From Flavobacterium hibernum (GTDB taxonomy: Bacteria; Bacteroidota; Bacteroidia; Flavobacteriales; Flavobacteriaceae): 64,000 bases of DNA. Location: NCBI RefSeq assembly GCF_000832125.1, contig NZ_JPRK01000002.1, positions 372,001-436,000 on the forward strand, written 5' to 3'. A program made the translations under genes and the position numbers. The notes under the pieces were generated by a model. The model was not told the origin of the DNA. It searched no databases and saw only the letters and a list, made by a program, of their open reading frames with translations. Positions 8,029 through 17,094 of this stretch are shown in pieces. Position 1 is the first letter of the stretch. The number at the start of each line of letters is the position of its first letter.

Positions 8029-11000
8029 TTTTCAATTTTAATGATGAGATATAATGGATACTTTCTTCGTCTTCAGGATCTAAAGAAACAGATTGAGTTG
8101 TTGTTTTTTCTTGCGCCCACGCAAAAATTAATGGCAAAATTAATAAAACGGCAAAGGTCGAAAATAATAATCCGCCAATAACGGCTCTTCCTAAAGGAGA
8201 AACCTGATCGCCACCTTCGCCATGACCAATTGCCATTGGTAACATTCCCGCAATCATGGCAACAGATGTCATAATAATTGGACGAAGACGTAACGCCGCA
8301 GCTTCACGTGCAGATTCTAATGCGTTTCCGTTTCGTTTTCGAAGCTGTTCTGCATTTGTAACTAATAAAACGGCATTTGCGATAGAAACTCCAACCGACA
8401 TAATGATTCCCATGTACGATTGTAAATTAAGCGTAGAACCTGTAATAGTTAGCATTAATAATGAACCTAAAACTACGGCAGGAACTGTGGTTAAAATTAC
8501 CAAAGAAACTTTGAACGACTGGAAATTAGCGGCTAACATTAAGAAGATTACAAAAATGGCAACCAATAAACCAACTTGCAAACTGCTTAATGTTTCTACC
8601 AATACTTTACTCATACCAATTGGCGTGATGAACAATCCGCGGGGTAATTCTCCCAAAGATTTTATTGTTGCATCAACATCTTTTACTGCCGTCCCCAAAT
8701 CGGTTTGGTTGATGTTTGCCGTAACGGTAATGTATGGCATAGCCCCTAAATTGTCGTTTTCACCACTTACAAATCCGGGTGTAATTTTGGCAACGTCACT
8801 TAAAACAGGACGAAGCGAATTTTTTAATACCGGAATTTCTCCAATATCGGTTTTACTTTTCATTTGGTTTAAAGGAACCTGAACCTGAACATTGTATGAT
8901 AATCCTGCTCTTTCGTCGACCCACATATTCTTTTCGGTATATCGAGATGATGAAGTCGAAGCCACAAGCGATCTTGAAATGTCATTCATATCAACACCCA
9001 ATTCGGCGGCGCGAGTTCTGTCAATATCAATATTCATAGCAGGATAATGAATAGGCTGACCAATTTGAACGTCTCTGAAATAAGAAATTTTATTTAGTTT
9101 TTCTACAATTTGATTGGCATACAATTCATTTCGTTTTTTGTCTTTTCCTGCAATACGAACTTCGATTGGAGTAGGAGAACCTTGACTCAATACTTTGTCT
9201 GTAAGCTCGATCGGTTCAAAAGAAAGTTTTACATCTGGAAGTACTTTTTTGATTCGGGCTCTAAAGTCGTCCTTAAAATTATCCATATCGACATGATATT
9301 CTTTTAAACTCACCTGAAATACTGCTTCATGCGAACCTGCCATGAACAAATAAATGGGGTTAATTGAGAATAAAGATGGGTGTTGACCTACATAAACAGA
9401 GGAGATTCCGATGTGTTCTTTGCCCACCATTTTTTGCAATTCTTTTAAAACAATGATGGCTTTTTCTTCGGTACGCTCTAAACGAGTTCCATCTGGAGCA
9501 CGCATTCTTAACTGAAATTGACTTGAATTTACTTTTGGAAAAACGTCTTTTCCGATGAAATTAAGAAAGACAACAGCTATAAGTGTAATCCCAATTAAAT
9601 AGATTATTGTAACCGCTTTTTTATGTGGGAATAAACGATTTAGAGTTTTCATAAAACGGATTTTGAAACGCTCAAAAGCACTAATTTTTCCGTTATTGTC
9701 AGTATCTTCTCTTTCTACATATCCTTTTTTCTGAGTGATTAAATCTCTTTCAGATTCGGGAGTAATTCCGCTATCAATAAATTCAGCTTCATCATCAGTA
9801 ATACCAGGTTCATGTTCGTGTTTTTCGTGTCCTTTCATCAACCAGTTTGCCATTACGGGCACAAAAGTTTGAGAAAGCAAGAATGAAATAACCATCGAGA
9901 ATCCAATTGCTAAAGCCAAAGGCAAGAACAACGCTCCCGGAATACCAACCATTGTAAATGCTGGCGCAAAAACCGCTAAAATACAAAGTAAGATCAATAA
10001 TTTTGGCAAAGCAATTTCCTGACAAGCATCCCAAATGGCGAGTGCCTTGGGTTTGCCCATGTCGAGATGCTGGTGAATATTTTCGATCGTTACCGTACTT
10101 TCATCCACCAAAATTCCAATTGCAAGAGCCAATCCTGATAAAGACATTAAGTTGATCGTTTGTCCGAACAATTTCAAGAATAAAACTCCCGATATAATCG
10201 AAATTGGAATGGTTAGGATTACGATTAAAGCTGCACGTTTATCGCCTAAGAATAATAAAACCATTAATCCGGTTAAAACTGCTCCAATAATTCCTTCGGT
10301 AATTAAACTTTTTACGGAATTAATTACATAAACTGATTGGTCAAATTCATACGATAATTTTACATCTTCGGGCAACGTACTTTGAATCTTTGGTAGCTCA
10401 GCTTTTAATTTCTGAACTACATCCCAAGTCGATGCGTCTCCCGCTTTTGCAATACTAATGTAAACCGAACGTTTTCCGTTTACTAAAGCATAACCTTGTG
10501 TAATATCGGCACCATCTTTTACGGTGGCAACATCTCCTAATTTTAAGTTTTGAACGCTTCCTTTGAATAATGGAATATTCTCAAAATCTTTAACTTCTTT
10601 AATTGTATTGTTGGTTGGTGTAATATAGTTTTTATCGCCAATTCTAACGTTTCCGGATGGAGCCGTTTGGTTGTTTATACGAATAGCTTCAACGATTTGA
10701 TCTGGCGTCATATTATGCGAACGCAATAAATCCGGATCTACATTAACCTCGATTGTTCTTGGGCTTCCGCCAAATGGTGCCGGAGATAATAAGCCTGGAA
10801 TCGAAGTAAATGAAGCACGAACATAAACGTTGGCTAAATCTTGCAATTCGTTATTAGACCTAATTTTACTGCTCAAAACCAATTGTCCAATTGGGAGAGA
10901 AGAAGCATCAAAACGAATGATAAACGGTGGTTGTGTTCCAGGAGGAAATGCCGCCTGAATTCTGTTCGAAAGTGAACTCAACTCCGCAGCAGCCTGAGCC

Positions 11001-11302
11001 ATATTGGTATTTTCGTAATAGGTTAATTTCATAATCATTAACCCCTGAATATTCTTGGTTTCAACAGATTTTACACCATTTGCAAAAGGTAAAATGTTGA
11101 CATAAGTTTTAGCAAAGTAAGCCTCCATTTGGTCTGGTGTATAACCTCCAAAGGGATGTGCAATATAAATTACCGGCAAGTTCATTTTAGGTAGAATATC
11201 TACCTTAATGTCCTGTATGGCGCCTATTCCGAAGAAAAATAAACCCGCAACCAATACCAGTATCGAAATGGGTTTGCGGAGTGCAAATCGTATTAAATTC
11301 AT
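8018..11302 (-). CDS. RND-family efflux pump, inner-membrane subunit
   Basis: A 1094-residue AcrB-type transporter, slightly longer than the usual ~1040. TM1 (residues ~10-30) is followed by the first porter loop, the TM2-7 block (~335-490), the second porter loop and the TM8-12 block (~880-1070). In TM4 the proton-relay motif reads GILVDESTVTIENI, with Asp-Glu where AcrB has Asp-Asp. A charged cytoplasmic insertion (~495-545, EHEHEPGITDDEAEFID and DTDNNGKISAFERFK) lies between the halves and explains the extra length; the second piece resembles a single EF-hand-like loop. Second gene of the tolC-RND-adaptor operon; 12 bases separate it from tolC. Confidence 0.95.
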   Translation of the reverse strand: MNLIRFALRKPISILVLVAGLFFFGIGAIQDIKVDILPKMNLPVIYIAHPFGGYTPDQMEAYFAKTYVNILPFANGVKSVETKNIQGLMIMKLTYYENTNMAQAAAELSSLSNRIQAAFPPGTQPPFIIRFDASSLPIGQLVLSSKIRSNNELQDLANVYVRASFTSIPGLLSPAPFGGSPRTIEVNVDPDLLRSHNMTPDQIVEAIRINNQTAPSGNVRIGDKNYITPTNNTIKEVKDFENIPLFKGSVQNLKLGDVATVKDGADITQGYALVNGKRSVYISIAKAGDASTWDVVQKLKAELPKIQSTLPEDVKLSYEFDQSVYVINSVKSLITEGIIGAVLTGLMVLLFLGDKRAALIVILTIPISIISGVLFLKLFGQTINLMSLSGLALAIGILVDESTVTIENIHQHLDMGKPKALAIWDACQEIALPKLLILLCILAVFAPAFTMVGIPGALFLPLALAIGFSMVISFLLSQTFVPVMANWLMKGHEKHEHEPGITDDEAEFIDSGITPESERDLITQKKGYVEREDTDNNGKISAFERFKIRFMKTLNRLFPHKKAVTIIYLIGITLIAVVFLNFIGKDVFPKVNSSQFQLRMRAPDGTRLERTEEKAIIVLKELQKMVGKEHIGISSVYVGQHPSLFSINPIYLFMAGSHEAVFQVSLKEYHVDMDNFKDDFRARIKKVLPDVKLSFEPIELTDKVLSQGSPTPIEVRIAGKDKKRNELYANQIVEKLNKISYFRDVQIGQPIHYPAMNIDIDRTRAAELGVDMNDISRSLVASTSSSRYTEKNMWVDERAGLSYNVQVQVPLNQMKSKTDIGEIPVLKNSLRPVLSDVAKITPGFVSGENDNLGAMPYITVTANINQTDLGTAVKDVDATIKSLGELPRGLFITPIGMSKVLVETLSSLQVGLLVAIFVIFLMLAANFQSFKVSLVILTTVPAVVLGSLLMLTITGSTLNLQSYMGIIMSVGVSIANAVLLVTNAEQLRKRNGNALESAREAAALRLRPIIMTSVAMIAGMLPMAIGHGEGGDQVSPLGRAVIGGLLFSTFAVLLILPLIFAWAQEKTTTQSVSLDPEDEESIHYISSLKLKNEK

Positions 11303-11314
11303 TAGGATCTATAA

Positions 11315-12700
11315 TTAAAATTCATTTATAAATAAGTCAAAATTGCCTGTGGCCGCCACTTTTAATAAAAACGATTGCCAAACATTATTGTTGACGATAT
11401 CACGATCGATTTCGGCGCGATTTAGTGTGTATAATGTTTGTGTGATATCTGTTAAATCAGTTAATCCGTTTTTGTACAAAGTCGATTTTTGCAAGTAGGC
11501 TCTTTGTGCAGCATTGACTTGAATTGGCGCTTCGGCAAAATTTTCAAGTGTAATTTGTATTTTGTCGTCGGCTAATTTTAGTTGCGATTTCAACTCTCGG
11601 TCTGCCTGATTGTATTCTTCCTGTAAACCTTGCGAAACATACTTTTGAGCACTTACTTGTTTACTCATTCTAAACGGAGTTGTCAAATTCCAACTAATTC
11701 CAATTCCCACTAAATAGTTGGTACGATCCGGATTTATGCCATCCCAATAATTTCTATTGAATGAAGTTTGATCTGTTATATAATCGCTATTAAATCCTGA
11801 AGCACGCGTTTGTAAAACTCCAAATGCGCTCATGGTTGGATAATAAAAACGTTTGTATAATTTTGTTTGCTGATCGCTGTAATCTATCTTAGTTTTATAA
11901 TATTGAAGCAACGGATGTAAACTGTCTGAAGTTGCAGTTCCTCTTAAAACCTCTTTCGGAATCTCGTTTACAAATAATGTATCTGTAACAAAATCCTGAG
12001 GTGCAACACCCATTAAATCGACCAGTTTATTGTTTTGTTCTTTAACGAAATTTTTAGCCAGATTTAGAGAGATTTTAGCTTTAGAGACTTCGGCGGTTGC
12101 CAATGTAGAATCTACTCCGGCCAATAATCCGTTTTTAACACGTGCAACGGCTGTTCTCTTAAAAACTTCGGCACGACTTAAATTCTTTTGTTGCGAAATC
12201 AATAATCTTTGGCTAGCCAATAAATTAAGATAGGCAGCAGAGATTTTAATTTCTTGTTGAAATTTTTCTTGCTTTAAATCATTTTCTTTGGCCTGAACAT
12301 CAATTTTAGACAAATTGATTTTTTCCTGAATTTTTCCAAATGTGAAAAAATCCCAGTTCATATTAACCAAATACAAAGCTCCAAAAGCTGAGTTCCAGTT
12401 TTGATCTGGTAAAGCTGGTCCAGACGAAGCAGTTCCTAAACCATTAAATCCGTACAAAGCACCATTTTGCCCATTAATGGTTCCATAATCTTGTTGTGCA
12501 GACAGGTTAAGATTAGGCAAATAATCACGCTTTGATTGTTTAAGTGTCTCGCGTGACGCGTTGGTGTAATTGGTTTTTGCTTTTATAGAACCATAATTTT
12601 CAAGACCTGTTTTTATGGCTTCTTTTAAAGACAAGGTTTGTGAATGACTTACGGTTGCAAAAATCAATAAGAATAATAAAGTAATTTTTTTGAAATACAT
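11315..12700 (-). CDS. TolC-family outer-membrane efflux channel
   Basis: A 461-residue protein with signal peptide (MYFKKITLLFLLIF to VSHSQ). Start chosen at the ATG at 12700 because it gives a standard signal peptide; a TTG nine bases upstream is in frame. The two OEP repeats are present (~25-215 and ~235-455), with long heptad-like helices such as KLADDKIQITLENFAEAP. It forms the outer-membrane exit duct for the RND pump encoded next to it. First gene of the efflux operon, with the divergent two-component genes 164 bases away. Confidence 0.93.
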   Translation of the reverse strand: MYFKKITLLFLLIFATVSHSQTLSLKEAIKTGLENYGSIKAKTNYTNASRETLKQSKRDYLPNLNLSAQQDYGTINGQNGALYGFNGLGTASSGPALPDQNWNSAFGALYLVNMNWDFFTFGKIQEKINLSKIDVQAKENDLKQEKFQQEIKISAAYLNLLASQRLLISQQKNLSRAEVFKRTAVARVKNGLLAGVDSTLATAEVSKAKISLNLAKNFVKEQNNKLVDLMGVAPQDFVTDTLFVNEIPKEVLRGTATSDSLHPLLQYYKTKIDYSDQQTKLYKRFYYPTMSAFGVLQTRASGFNSDYITDQTSFNRNYWDGINPDRTNYLVGIGISWNLTTPFRMSKQVSAQKYVSQGLQEEYNQADRELKSQLKLADDKIQITLENFAEAPIQVNAAQRAYLQKSTLYKNGLTDLTDITQTLYTLNRAEIDRDIVNNNVWQSFLLKVAATGNFDLFINEF

Positions 12701-12781
12701 AAAACTCAAAGTGTGAAATTATGTAACAAAATTATTTGTCTTAAACTGATAATTGTCATCTTAAATGATGTACTACAATTA

Positions 12782-12808
12782 TAAATGACCAATTGAATTT
12801 GTCATTTA
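12782..12808. promoter_or_regulatory. Candidate regulator site between tolC and the two-component genes
   Basis: Imperfect palindrome: TAAATGACCAATT (12782-12794), one base, AATTTGTCATTTA (12796-12808), 12 of 13 positions pairing. A further TGTCATCTTAAATGA copy sits at 12754-12768. These three TGTCAT-type boxes occupy the divergent promoter region, a natural place for the LytTR response regulator to bind. Binding is inferred. Confidence 0.4.
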
Positions 12809-12864
12809 ATGGAAATAAAAACTAAAAAAATGTTCGTAATTTGTAAACTATTTAAGTATTAATA

Positions 12865-13905
12865 ATGAGTATAAAATTTAATAACATATTGGATAACAAA
12901 TGGTGGCAGGAAATTGCCGTTGTTGCTTTTTCATTTACGCTTTATACGCTAAAAAATGATTGGATGTTATTTAGTTCTTTCATTTCTATTTTAATGGGGA
13001 TTTTTTTCTACCTCGTTTTATATATGCATGCTCAATTCAATCGTTTTTTTTTGCTTCCAATTTTATTTAAAACCCAACGTCCTTTAACTTATGTTTTTTT
13101 AACGATTTGTGGTGTATTCCTGTTTTCGGTTATTTTATTCGAAATGACAAAACTCGACATGTTTAGTAATTGTCATTTGTATCAAAACTCGCATCAAAGA
13201 AGTTATGTGTATCAATTGGCCAGTGTTTTGGGTACTTTAGTTTGTATTTTGAGCCCTATAATTGTGTTTAAATTCTATAGAATACATAAAAGAAAAACAG
13301 ACGAAACATTATTATTCAATCAAATGCAATTGAATGCACTTAAAGGACAATTGAACCCTCATTTTTTGTTCAATACCTTTAATACGCTTTATGGTATTAG
13401 CCTTGAATTTCCGGATCGAACACCAGATTTAATTATGAAAGTCTCTCAATTGATGCGTTATCAATTGGAAAGTAATAACAAACAATGTGTTTCTTTAGAA
13501 GAAGAATTAGAGTTTATAAACAGTTACGTACAGCTTGAAAAAGAGCGTGTGGCATATCGATGTGAGATTACTTACGATTACAAAATAGACAACGAAAACG
13601 CTTATAAAGTTTCGCCAATGTTGTTGATTGCTTTTATCGAAAATGCTTTTAAACACGGAACTTGCGCTATCGAAAAATGTTTTGTTCGAATAATTATTAC
13701 TGTCGAAAATGGTTTGTTGCATTTGCATGTTGTAAACTCGATTCCGCAGAAAAAAACAGATGTGGTTTCGACCAAAATTGGTTTAAAAAATACGATAGAA
13801 AGATTGAATTTAATTTATGGTAAAAACTATAAATTAGATATTCAGGAGAATAAAAACACATACATTGTGGATCTGAAATTGCAACTTAAAAAGTTTGTAG
13901 AATGA
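12865..13905 (+). CDS. LytS-type sensor histidine kinase
   Basis: A 346-residue kinase with four predicted membrane segments (~16-31, 36-54, 73-93, 116-138) and no large extracellular sensor. The His_kinase domain starts at LKGQLNPHFLFNT with phosphorylated His166; the N-box is LLIAFIENAFKHGT and the C-terminal ATPase part ends in GLKNTIERLNLIYG. The protein should sense a membrane or envelope signal and phosphorylate the LytTR regulator encoded by the next gene. The genes overlap by four bases (ATGA), as in co-translated pairs. It diverges from the tolC operon, which is its most likely target. Confidence 0.92.
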   Translation: MSIKFNNILDNKWWQEIAVVAFSFTLYTLKNDWMLFSSFISILMGIFFYLVLYMHAQFNRFFLLPILFKTQRPLTYVFLTICGVFLFSVILFEMTKLDMFSNCHLYQNSHQRSYVYQLASVLGTLVCILSPIIVFKFYRIHKRKTDETLLFNQMQLNALKGQLNPHFLFNTFNTLYGISLEFPDRTPDLIMKVSQLMRYQLESNNKQCVSLEEELEFINSYVQLEKERVAYRCEITYDYKIDNENAYKVSPMLLIAFIENAFKHGTCAIEKCFVRIIITVENGLLHLHVVNSIPQKKTDVVSTKIGLKNTIERLNLIYGKNYKLDIQENKNTYIVDLKLQLKKFVE

Positions 13906-14609
13906 GAGAACCAAAAAAATGTATAATTGTAGATGATGAGCCGGCAGCACATTATGTTTTGGCAAATTACATTAAGCAAAATCCGCAATTAGAGTTGGTT
14001 TTTCAAGGTTATAATGGTATCGAAGCCATGGATTATCTTCGTGAAAACAAAGTCGATTTGATGTTTTTAGATATCAATATGCCAGAAATTTCAGGAATGG
14101 AACTGTTAAAGATTATTCCAACTCATCCAAAAACTATTTTAACAACGGCTTATTCTGAGTATGCTCTTGAAAGTTACGATTACGGTGTGATTGATTACCT
14201 TTTAAAACCTATTTATTTCCCCCGATTTCTAAAAGCTATTGACCGCTTTTTTCTGGCAGAAAATGTAAAAAGCAAAGAGGAAGAAGTCGAAATTAATACT
14301 GTAAATGTTAAGGTCGATGGTTATTTTATTGACATAGCGTTAGATCAGCTTTTGTTTGCACAAAGTTTTGGTAATTATGTAAAGCTTCACACAACAAAAA
14401 GAATTTATTTAGCATCAATTACTACGAGTGAATTTGAAAAGTGTCTTCCTGAAAAAAACTTCGTACGTATTCATAAATCCTATATTGTGGCTTTGGATAA
14501 AATTGAAGCCGTAGAAAAGGATTTTGTGATTATTAAAAAGGAGAAATTACCAGTTGGTATTACTTATAAAAGAGAATTATCTGACCGTATAAAGAAAGAG
14601 AGCGAATAA
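13902..14609 (+). CDS. LytTR-family response regulator
   Basis: A 235-residue regulator: receiver domain (residues ~6-120) with the acidic pair Asp11/Asp12, phosphoacceptor Asp57 in LMFLDINMPEI and the conserved DYLLKP Lys; then a LytTR DNA-binding domain (~135-235) with FAQSFGNYVKLHT and FVRIHKSYIVAL. It overlaps the kinase gene by four bases. LytTR regulators bind pairs of short boxes upstream of target promoters; the TGTCAT boxes in the tolC/kinase spacer are candidates. Confidence 0.93.
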   Translation: MREPKKCIIVDDEPAAHYVLANYIKQNPQLELVFQGYNGIEAMDYLRENKVDLMFLDINMPEISGMELLKIIPTHPKTILTTAYSEYALESYDYGVIDYLLKPIYFPRFLKAIDRFFLAENVKSKEEEVEINTVNVKVDGYFIDIALDQLLFAQSFGNYVKLHTTKRIYLASITTSEFEKCLPEKNFVRIHKSYIVALDKIEAVEKDFVIIKKEKLPVGITYKRELSDRIKKESE

Positions 14610-14691
14610 AAAAATATTATCATTTTTTGATTTTTATAGTAGTAAATTTACTACTTTAGCTATTGGTTATTAATTTGAAAAATGATGAGAT

Positions 14692-15165
14692 ATGAAAAAT
14701 GTTTTGCTTGTACTACTTTTTTTGTACAGTAGTTTTTTGATTGGTCAAAACGGAACTTCTCCTGATAAAGTGGTTACACCACCGGAAAAAGTGTCGTTTA
14801 CTTTTCAAAAAGAGTATCCTGGAAAGACCGCAGTATGGGCTCTAAAATACGTTGGAGATGATGATGATGAAATTCGATACGAAGGAAAGTTCAGAACGAA
14901 TGAAAAAACAGAATCATTGGCTGTTTATGATAATTTAGGAGTTTTAAAAGCTTTTGAAACACAAATTCCGCTTAACAAGCTTCCGCAGAAAGCACAGGCT
15001 TATTTAAAGAAAAATTACCCTTCAAATGCCATACGCGAAATTGCAGTAGTTGTTGATGATAAAAATAAAACAACTTATGAAGTAGGAGTACAAAAGAAAG
15101 GTCGATTTTATGATCTTGTCTTTGACCAAAATGGAGGATTTGACGTTGCAGTCGAAAAAGATTAA
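14692..15165 (+). CDS. Exported PepSY-like domain protein
   Basis: A 157-residue protein with a signal peptide (MKNVLLVLLFLYSSFLIGQ). The rest matches the pattern of the PepSY-like (putative beta-lactamase-inhibitor-like) family: a strand block FQKEYPGKTAVWALKY, acidic DDDDEIRYEGKF, then KLPQKAQAYLKKNYP with YEVGVQKKGRFYDLVFDQNG. Such periplasmic proteins are often next to two-component systems and are thought to bind peptides or modulate envelope sensing. It lies 82 bases after the LytTR gene and may be an accessory of that system. No catalytic residues are seen. Confidence 0.75.
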   Translation: MKNVLLVLLFLYSSFLIGQNGTSPDKVVTPPEKVSFTFQKEYPGKTAVWALKYVGDDDDEIRYEGKFRTNEKTESLAVYDNLGVLKAFETQIPLNKLPQKAQAYLKKNYPSNAIREIAVVVDDKNKTTYEVGVQKKGRFYDLVFDQNGGFDVAVEKD

Positions 15166-15205
15166 AAACACGCTTGCTTACTAATTCAATTATATTTGAG
15201 ACAAT

Positions 15206-15245
15206 AAACCCGACAAATTTTTATAGTTTGTCGGGTTTTGTTTTT
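15206..15245. terminator. Bidirectional terminator
   Basis: 12-bp stem AAACCCGACAAA (15206-15217) with complement TTTGTCGGGTTT (15227-15238) followed by TTGTTTTT. It lies between the plus-strand PepSY-like gene and the minus-strand SDR gene and could serve both. Confidence 0.88.
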
Positions 15246-15285
15246 ATAATTTATAAAACGTTTCAGGTTTAATTGTGATACTAAA

Positions 15286-16050
15286 TTACAGCATCATTCC
15301 GCCAGAAACCTCGATACGCTGCGCATTGACCCAACGAGCCTCTTCTGTACATAAAAAGGCAACTACACTGCCAATATCATCTGGTAAACCAACTCTTCCT
15401 AAAGCAGTTACTGATGCAATTTGCTGATTCATTTGCTCATTATCACGAACAACTCCACCACCAAAATCGGTTTCAATTGCGCCCGGAGCCACAACATTTG
15501 CTCTAATTTTTCTGGCACCTAATTCTTTTGCCTGATATTTTGTTAAGGTTTCAATCGCACCTTTCATCGAAGCATATGCAGCGTAACCGGGAAATGAGAA
15601 TCTTGCCAAACCTGTTGATATATTTACAATTCCGCCACCGTCATTCATTACATTTAATGCTTTTTGTGTTAAGAAAAATGGACCTTTAAACTGAATATTT
15701 GTCAATTGATCAAATTCTGCTTCTGTAGTTCCAACAAAAGAATTATGAATTCCGATTCCCGCGTTGTTAACTAGGAAATCGAATTTATTGGTTTTAAAAA
15801 TACTTTGTAAAACATCTGATACATTCGTGAAAAAGCCATCAAAAGTTCCTGATTCTGCTACATTTAATTGAAGTGAAGCGGCTTTTTGACCTAAGCTCTC
15901 AATTTCTTTTACAACAGCATCTGCTTCTTCTTTTTTACTGTTGTAAGTAATAATAACGTCGATTCCTTTTTTTGCAATTGCAATTGCCATATTTTTCCCT
16001 AAACCTCTGCTACCGCCTGTAACTAGAGCTATTTTTGTATTTACTGCCAT
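15286..16050 (-). CDS. SDR-family oxidoreductase
   Basis: A 254-residue classical short-chain dehydrogenase. The cofactor motif TGGSRGLG is at residues ~11-18, NNAG at ~92-95, Ser in NIST and the catalytic YAAYASMKG (Tyr-x3-Lys pattern) at ~160-168; the C-terminal GGMML ends the fold. It is likely an NAD(P)-dependent cytoplasmic oxidoreductase resembling 3-oxoacyl-ACP or sugar-alcohol reductases, but the substrate cannot be read. A second SDR gene lies 147 bases upstream on the same strand. Confidence 0.88.
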   Translation of the reverse strand: MAVNTKIALVTGGSRGLGKNMAIAIAKKGIDVIITYNSKKEEADAVVKEIESLGQKAASLQLNVAESGTFDGFFTNVSDVLQSIFKTNKFDFLVNNAGIGIHNSFVGTTEAEFDQLTNIQFKGPFFLTQKALNVMNDGGGIVNISTGLARFSFPGYAAYASMKGAIETLTKYQAKELGARKIRANVVAPGAIETDFGGGVVRDNEQMNQQIASVTALGRVGLPDDIGSVVAFLCTEEARWVNAQRIEVSGGMML

Positions 16051-16083
16051 TTTATAGTTGTTTATTGTTTGCTGATTATTGTG

Positions 16084-16152
16084 AAATGTGATAAGTAAAA
16101 TGTGATAAGTAAAATGTGATAAGTAAAATGTGATAAGTAAAATGTGGAAAGT
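16084..16152. repeat. 14-bp tandem repeat, about five copies
   Basis: The unit AAAATGTGATAAGT is repeated head to tail: a 13-base first copy (16084-16096), three perfect copies (16097-16138) and a last copy with one change (16139-16152, GGAAAG for GATAAG). It lies in the spacer between two SDR genes, upstream of the downstream one. Copy number is likely to vary by slippage. Confidence 0.9.
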
Positions 16153-16197
16153 GCAATATTTTTGGTATGTTACATCTCATATTTTACATTTCACTTT

Positions 16198-16926
16198 TTA
16201 CAAATTAGAATGTAATGCGGTAAAAGAAGCTTTTAGCTCCTGTACACTTGAATTTATTCTTGTTGTAGTTGTTCCAAAAGTTAGTTCCTCTTTCCCTTCT
16301 TTTATTTGTTCAAAAATAGATACGATAAAATCATCTACACTTGGATGTGCGTCATGCAAACCAATACCTCCAAGATCAGTATTTAATGCTGGTGGAATGA
16401 TTTCGATTACTTTAATGTTTTTTGCTTTTAGGATGTGGCGAAGCGAAATGGTGAATGAACGGAAAAACGCTTTTGTAGCTGAGTATACTGGGATTTTTGC
16501 AAAAGGCGAAAGGGCTAATCCTGAAGTAACATTCATTACGGTTGTAAGCGATTTTAACTGAATAAATAGGGAAGTCAAATGTAATGGAGCTTCGGTATTT
16601 GTGGCAAGTTCAGTTTTGGCGCTTTCAAAAAAGTTTTCATCTGTAACTGAAACCCAATTTTGGATGCCTGCATTATTCACTAAAACATTCAAATCAGAAT
16701 GGTTTTCTGTGATCCATTCATAAAGTGCGTTACGTTCTGCTTCAATTGCTAAGTCACATACTTTTGTAATTACTGTAGGGAACTTTGTCTTGACTTCATT
16801 TAAAACAGATTCGCGTCTGCCGCAAATAATCACAGTATTATTTTCCTGAATAAATCTTTGGGTCAGTCCAAGTCCAATACCGCTTGCACCTCCCGTTATT
16901 AGAATTTTGTTATTGGATAAATTCAT
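16198..16926 (-). CDS. SDR-family oxidoreductase, DltE-like
   Basis: A 242-residue short-chain dehydrogenase with cofactor motif TGGASGIG (residues ~11-18), NNAGIQ (~87-92) and catalytic YSATKAF (~151-157). The sequence CGRRESVLNEVK after strand two is typical of the DltE-like/uncharacterised SDR group. Cytoplasmic and NAD(P)-dependent by family; substrate unknown. It is followed on the same strand by the other SDR gene, and upstream lies an AraC-type regulator, a frequent partner of such stress or detoxification dehydrogenases. Confidence 0.87.
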   Translation of the reverse strand: MNLSNNKILITGGASGIGLGLTQRFIQENNTVIICGRRESVLNEVKTKFPTVITKVCDLAIEAERNALYEWITENHSDLNVLVNNAGIQNWVSVTDENFFESAKTELATNTEAPLHLTSLFIQLKSLTTVMNVTSGLALSPFAKIPVYSATKAFFRSFTISLRHILKAKNIKVIEIIPPALNTDLGGIGLHDAHPSVDDFIVSIFEQIKEGKEELTFGTTTTRINSSVQELKASFTALHSNL

Positions 16927-17040
16927 CTTTTCGATCTTTAAATTGATAAGACAAAGGTAGGAGCGAAGTAGAACTGGGGAATTGTAAAATTCAAATGGAT
17001 GTTTGCGAAATTCAAATCACAAGGGGTAAATCACAAAAAA

Positions 17041-17094
17041 TAAACTGCAAATTCCAAATCTGCAATCTAAAATCAACAATCTACAATCTAAAAG
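17041..17094. repeat. Degenerate short-word repeat (CAAATCTGCAATCTAAAATC type)
   Basis: The end of the AraC gene and the spacer after it contain repeated near-copies of CAATCTAAAA/CAAATCTGCAATCT. Such low-complexity, short-word tracts are common between Flavobacterium genes; a further one is at 51121-51230. It has no evident function. Confidence 0.5.

Noticed and set aside
8256..8882. 208-residue plus-strand ORF
   Set aside because: It lies wholly antisense to the RND pump gene, whose motifs are unmistakable; the composition is that of a shadow frame.
16084..16152. Possible CRISPR array
   Set aside because: Direct tandem repeat without spacers and no cas gene in the window.
16130..16561. 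143-residue plus-strand ORF
   Set aside because: Antisense to the DltE-like SDR gene and starting within the tandem repeat; treated as a shadow.
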